DNA of 6,944 nt from JBOHER01 sp050701115 (GTDB taxonomy: Bacteria > Actinomycetota > Actinomycetes > Mycobacteriales > Pseudonocardiaceae): the NCBI GenBank assembly GCA_050701115.1, contig JBOHER010000023.1, forward strand, positions 1-6,944, given 5' to 3'. Numbering within the stretch: position 1 is the stretch's first letter; the number at the start of each line of letters is the position of its first letter. Positions 5,563 through 6,944 of the stretch are shown here, piece by piece. The notes beneath the pieces were generated by a model. The model ran no database searches. It was not told the DNA's origin and saw only the letters and a list, made by a program, of their open reading frames with translations. Made by a program: the position numbers and the translations under genes.

Positions 5563-5637
5563 ATCTCACAATGCGGTAACGGATCGTCGCACTTGGTTGC
5601 CATTGAGCGATGGTCCTTGGAGCGGGCGCGAACTGGC
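5563..5637 (+). repeat. Direct repeat, copy B (75 bp)
   Basis: This is the partner of 184-261 in the same orientation, roughly 85% identical by hand alignment. It sits 64 bp upstream of the pglX start and overlaps the N-terminal codons (ATG at minus-strand 5603) of the reading frame leading into the arginyl-tRNA synthetase scrap. Just past its end, TGGCC-CAGTA-GGCCA (5634-5648) forms a 5-bp dyad. Copies A and B enclose the relics, the reductase-NUDIX operon and the HTH-deformylase gene. Whether it carries the pglX promoter cannot be decided; no good -35/-10 pair was found in it. Confidence 0.75.
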
Positions 5638-5701
5638 CCAGTAGGCCACGAGCGAAACGGCACGAACCGGAACGCGGACGGGCAAGCGAAGGGGTCGGGC
5701 A

Positions 5702-6944
5702 GTGGCCAAGGTGACCGGGCTGGTCGGCGAGTTGCGCAAGCAGCTCAAGGGCCTCGAGGCCGACCTGCGCAACCGGGTCGACGGGCCCGACGAGTACGCC
5801 CGACAGGACGGGGTTGCCGAGAAGTGGGGCACCGAGTGGGCGGCCGCCTTCAAGGCCGAGCGCACCGCAGCATCCTGGCAGGCCTGGCGGGACGAACGGG
5901 TCACCCAGGCCGCCGTCGCGTGGCTGCTGCTCACGGTGTTCGCCCGGTTCTGCGAGGACAACGAACTGGTGTCGGCGGTGTGGATCGCCGGGCCGGACCG
6001 CGATCGCCGCCAGGAGGCCCTGGACGCGCGGCGCGCATACTTCCAGGCCAATCCGGAGCACAACGACCGGCACTGGCTGTGCCAGATCGTCGGCCACTTC
6101 GCCGCCGTCGGCGCAACGGCCGGGCTGGTGGAGGAGTTCTCGCCGCTGCACCAGGTCGCACCCTCCGGTGACGCGGCGCGGCGGCTGCTGGAGTTCTGGT
6201 GGGAGGCCGATTCGGACGGCGAACTGCTGCGCCGGTTCGGCCCGGACGTCAACCCGGAGCTGGACACCCGGTTCCTCGGCGACCTGTATCAGGACCTGTC
6301 CGAAGACGCCAAGAAAACCTACGCGCTGCTGCAAACCCCGGAGTTCGTCGAGGAGTTCATCCTCGACCAGACCTTCGAGCCCGCCCTGGCCGAACGCCCG
6401 CTGGACGGCTTCACCGTCATCGACCCGACCTGCGGGTCAGGACACTTCCTGCTCGGCGCGTTCGCCCGGCTGCTGGACCGCTGGTCCAAGCACGCCCCCA
6501 ACCTGGATGCCCGCGCCCTGGCGCAGAAGGCCCTCAACGGCGTGCACGGCGTGGACCTCAACCCCTTCGCGGTGGAGATCGCCCGCTTCCGGCTGATCGT
6601 GGCCGCGCTCAAGGCGACCGGCGAGCGGTCGCTGGAGAAGGCACCGGACTTCACGCTGAACCTGGCCAACGGCGACTCGCTGCTGTTCGGCGCGCGGCAG
6701 CAAGCCCTCGGCGACGACCTGTTCAGCATCGACGGCGAGGTGCTCTCCTACTCCGTGGAGAACCGCACCGCGCTCAAGAAGATCCTGCACGCCAGCTACG
6801 ACGTCGTGGTGGGCAACCCGCCGTACATCACCGTGAAGGACAAGGCCGCGAACGCGGCGTACCGGAACCTGTACCGCTACTGCAAGGGAACCTACGCGCT
6901 CACTGTTCCGTTCATGGAACTGTTCTTCGATCTGGCTCGTGGCG
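5702..6944 (+). CDS. pglX: BREX type 2 (Pgl) adenine-specific DNA methyltransferase PglX, N-terminal 414 codons (runs off window)
   Basis: PglX methylates adenine N6 in a host recognition sequence, and in BREX/Pgl systems it is needed for both self-marking and phage exclusion. The frame is open from GTG 5702 (AAGGGG 7 nt upstream) to the window end. The N terminus, VTGLVGELRKQLKGLEADLR followed by SWQAWRDERVTQAAVAWLLLTVFARFCEDNEL, is typical of BREX-2 PglX, and the later TPEFVEEFILDQT segment precedes the methyltransferase core. SAM-binding motif I is DPTCGSGHF (241-249), a GVDLNPFAVEIARFR motif follows, and catalytic motif IV is NPPY (372-375). Family members are about 1200 aa, so roughly two thirds, including target recognition, lies beyond the window. 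Other BREX-2 genes (pglW, pglY, pglZ, brxD) would be expected nearby but are not visible. No frameshift is seen in this part. Confidence 0.93.
   Translation, partial: MAKVTGLVGELRKQLKGLEADLRNRVDGPDEYARQDGVAEKWGTEWAAAFKAERTAASWQAWRDERVTQAAVAWLLLTVFARFCEDNELVSAVWIAGPDRDRRQEALDARRAYFQANPEHNDRHWLCQIVGHFAAVGATAGLVEEFSPLHQVAPSGDAARRLLEFWWEADSDGELLRRFGPDVNPELDTRFLGDLYQDLSEDAKKTYALLQTPEFVEEFILDQTFEPALAERPLDGFTVIDPTCGSGHFLLGAFARLLDRWSKHAPNLDARALAQKALNGVHGVDLNPFAVEIARFRLIVAALKATGERSLEKAPDFTLNLANGDSLLFGARQQALGDDLFSIDGEVLSYSVENRTALKKILHASYDVVVGNPPYITVKDKAANAAYRNLYRYCKGTYALTVPFMELFFDLARG

Noticed and set aside
5474..6334. Minus-strand open frame of 286 codons opposite pglX
   Set aside because: It is antisense to a well-supported PglX reading frame and has no family motif; only its end overlaps the synthetase scrap.
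5542..6596. Plus-strand open frames at 5542-6171 and 5814-6596
   Set aside because: Both are out of frame with pglX, whose frame from 5702 carries DPTCGSGHF and NPPY; their translations are Arg/Ser/Pro-rich.
1..6944. CRISPR array or tRNA gene
   Set aside because: No regularly spaced repeats and no cloverleaf with a TTCGA-type T-loop were seen by eye on either strand.

Overview
This is a high-GC window with strong third-position G/C bias, TnpB and IS66 remnants, an XRE/TPR regulator fragment, and a BREX type 2 (Pgl) methyltransferase. Together these point to an actinobacterium of the Streptomyces or Pseudonocardiales sort. I cannot name the genus. The region looks accessory: a patchwork of broken genes and mobile-element scars on the left, an intact three-gene divergent module in the middle, and the start of a phage-defence locus on the right.

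Left part (1-1500): the C-terminal tail of an IS200/IS605-type tnpB and its right-end hairpin; the first copy of a ~75-bp direct repeat; a frameshifted, truncated C-terminal fragment of an XRE/TPR regulator (minus strand); a thymidylate-kinase-like P-loop pseudogene with a one-base deletion and a spoiled Walker A glycine (plus strand); an IS66-type transposase N-terminal scrap with an internal stop; and a short unrecognised reading frame.

Middle (1531-5371): on the minus strand, a two-gene operon encoding a divergent ribonucleotide-reductase-like protein (580 aa) followed 10 nt later by a NUDIX hydrolase (157 aa). Divergent from it lies an unusual fusion (504 aa): an XRE helix-turn-helix at the N terminus, an unassigned central domain, and a complete peptide deformylase domain with all three metal/catalytic motifs. 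The 84-bp divergent intergenic region carries a plausible -10 hexamer and three dyad symmetries. One of these, a 14-bp perfect palindrome, covers the reductase start codon. The simplest reading is a self-regulated module in which the fusion protein controls itself and the reductase/NUDIX operon, but this is inference.

Right part (5372-6944): an isolated scrap of arginyl-tRNA synthetase (minus), the second copy of the ~75-bp direct repeat, and the first 414 codons of BREX-2 pglX, running off the window. The two direct repeats are in the same orientation and bracket the pseudogenes plus the intact module (about 5.4 kb), so this block could have been inserted, or could be lost, as a unit next to the BREX locus.
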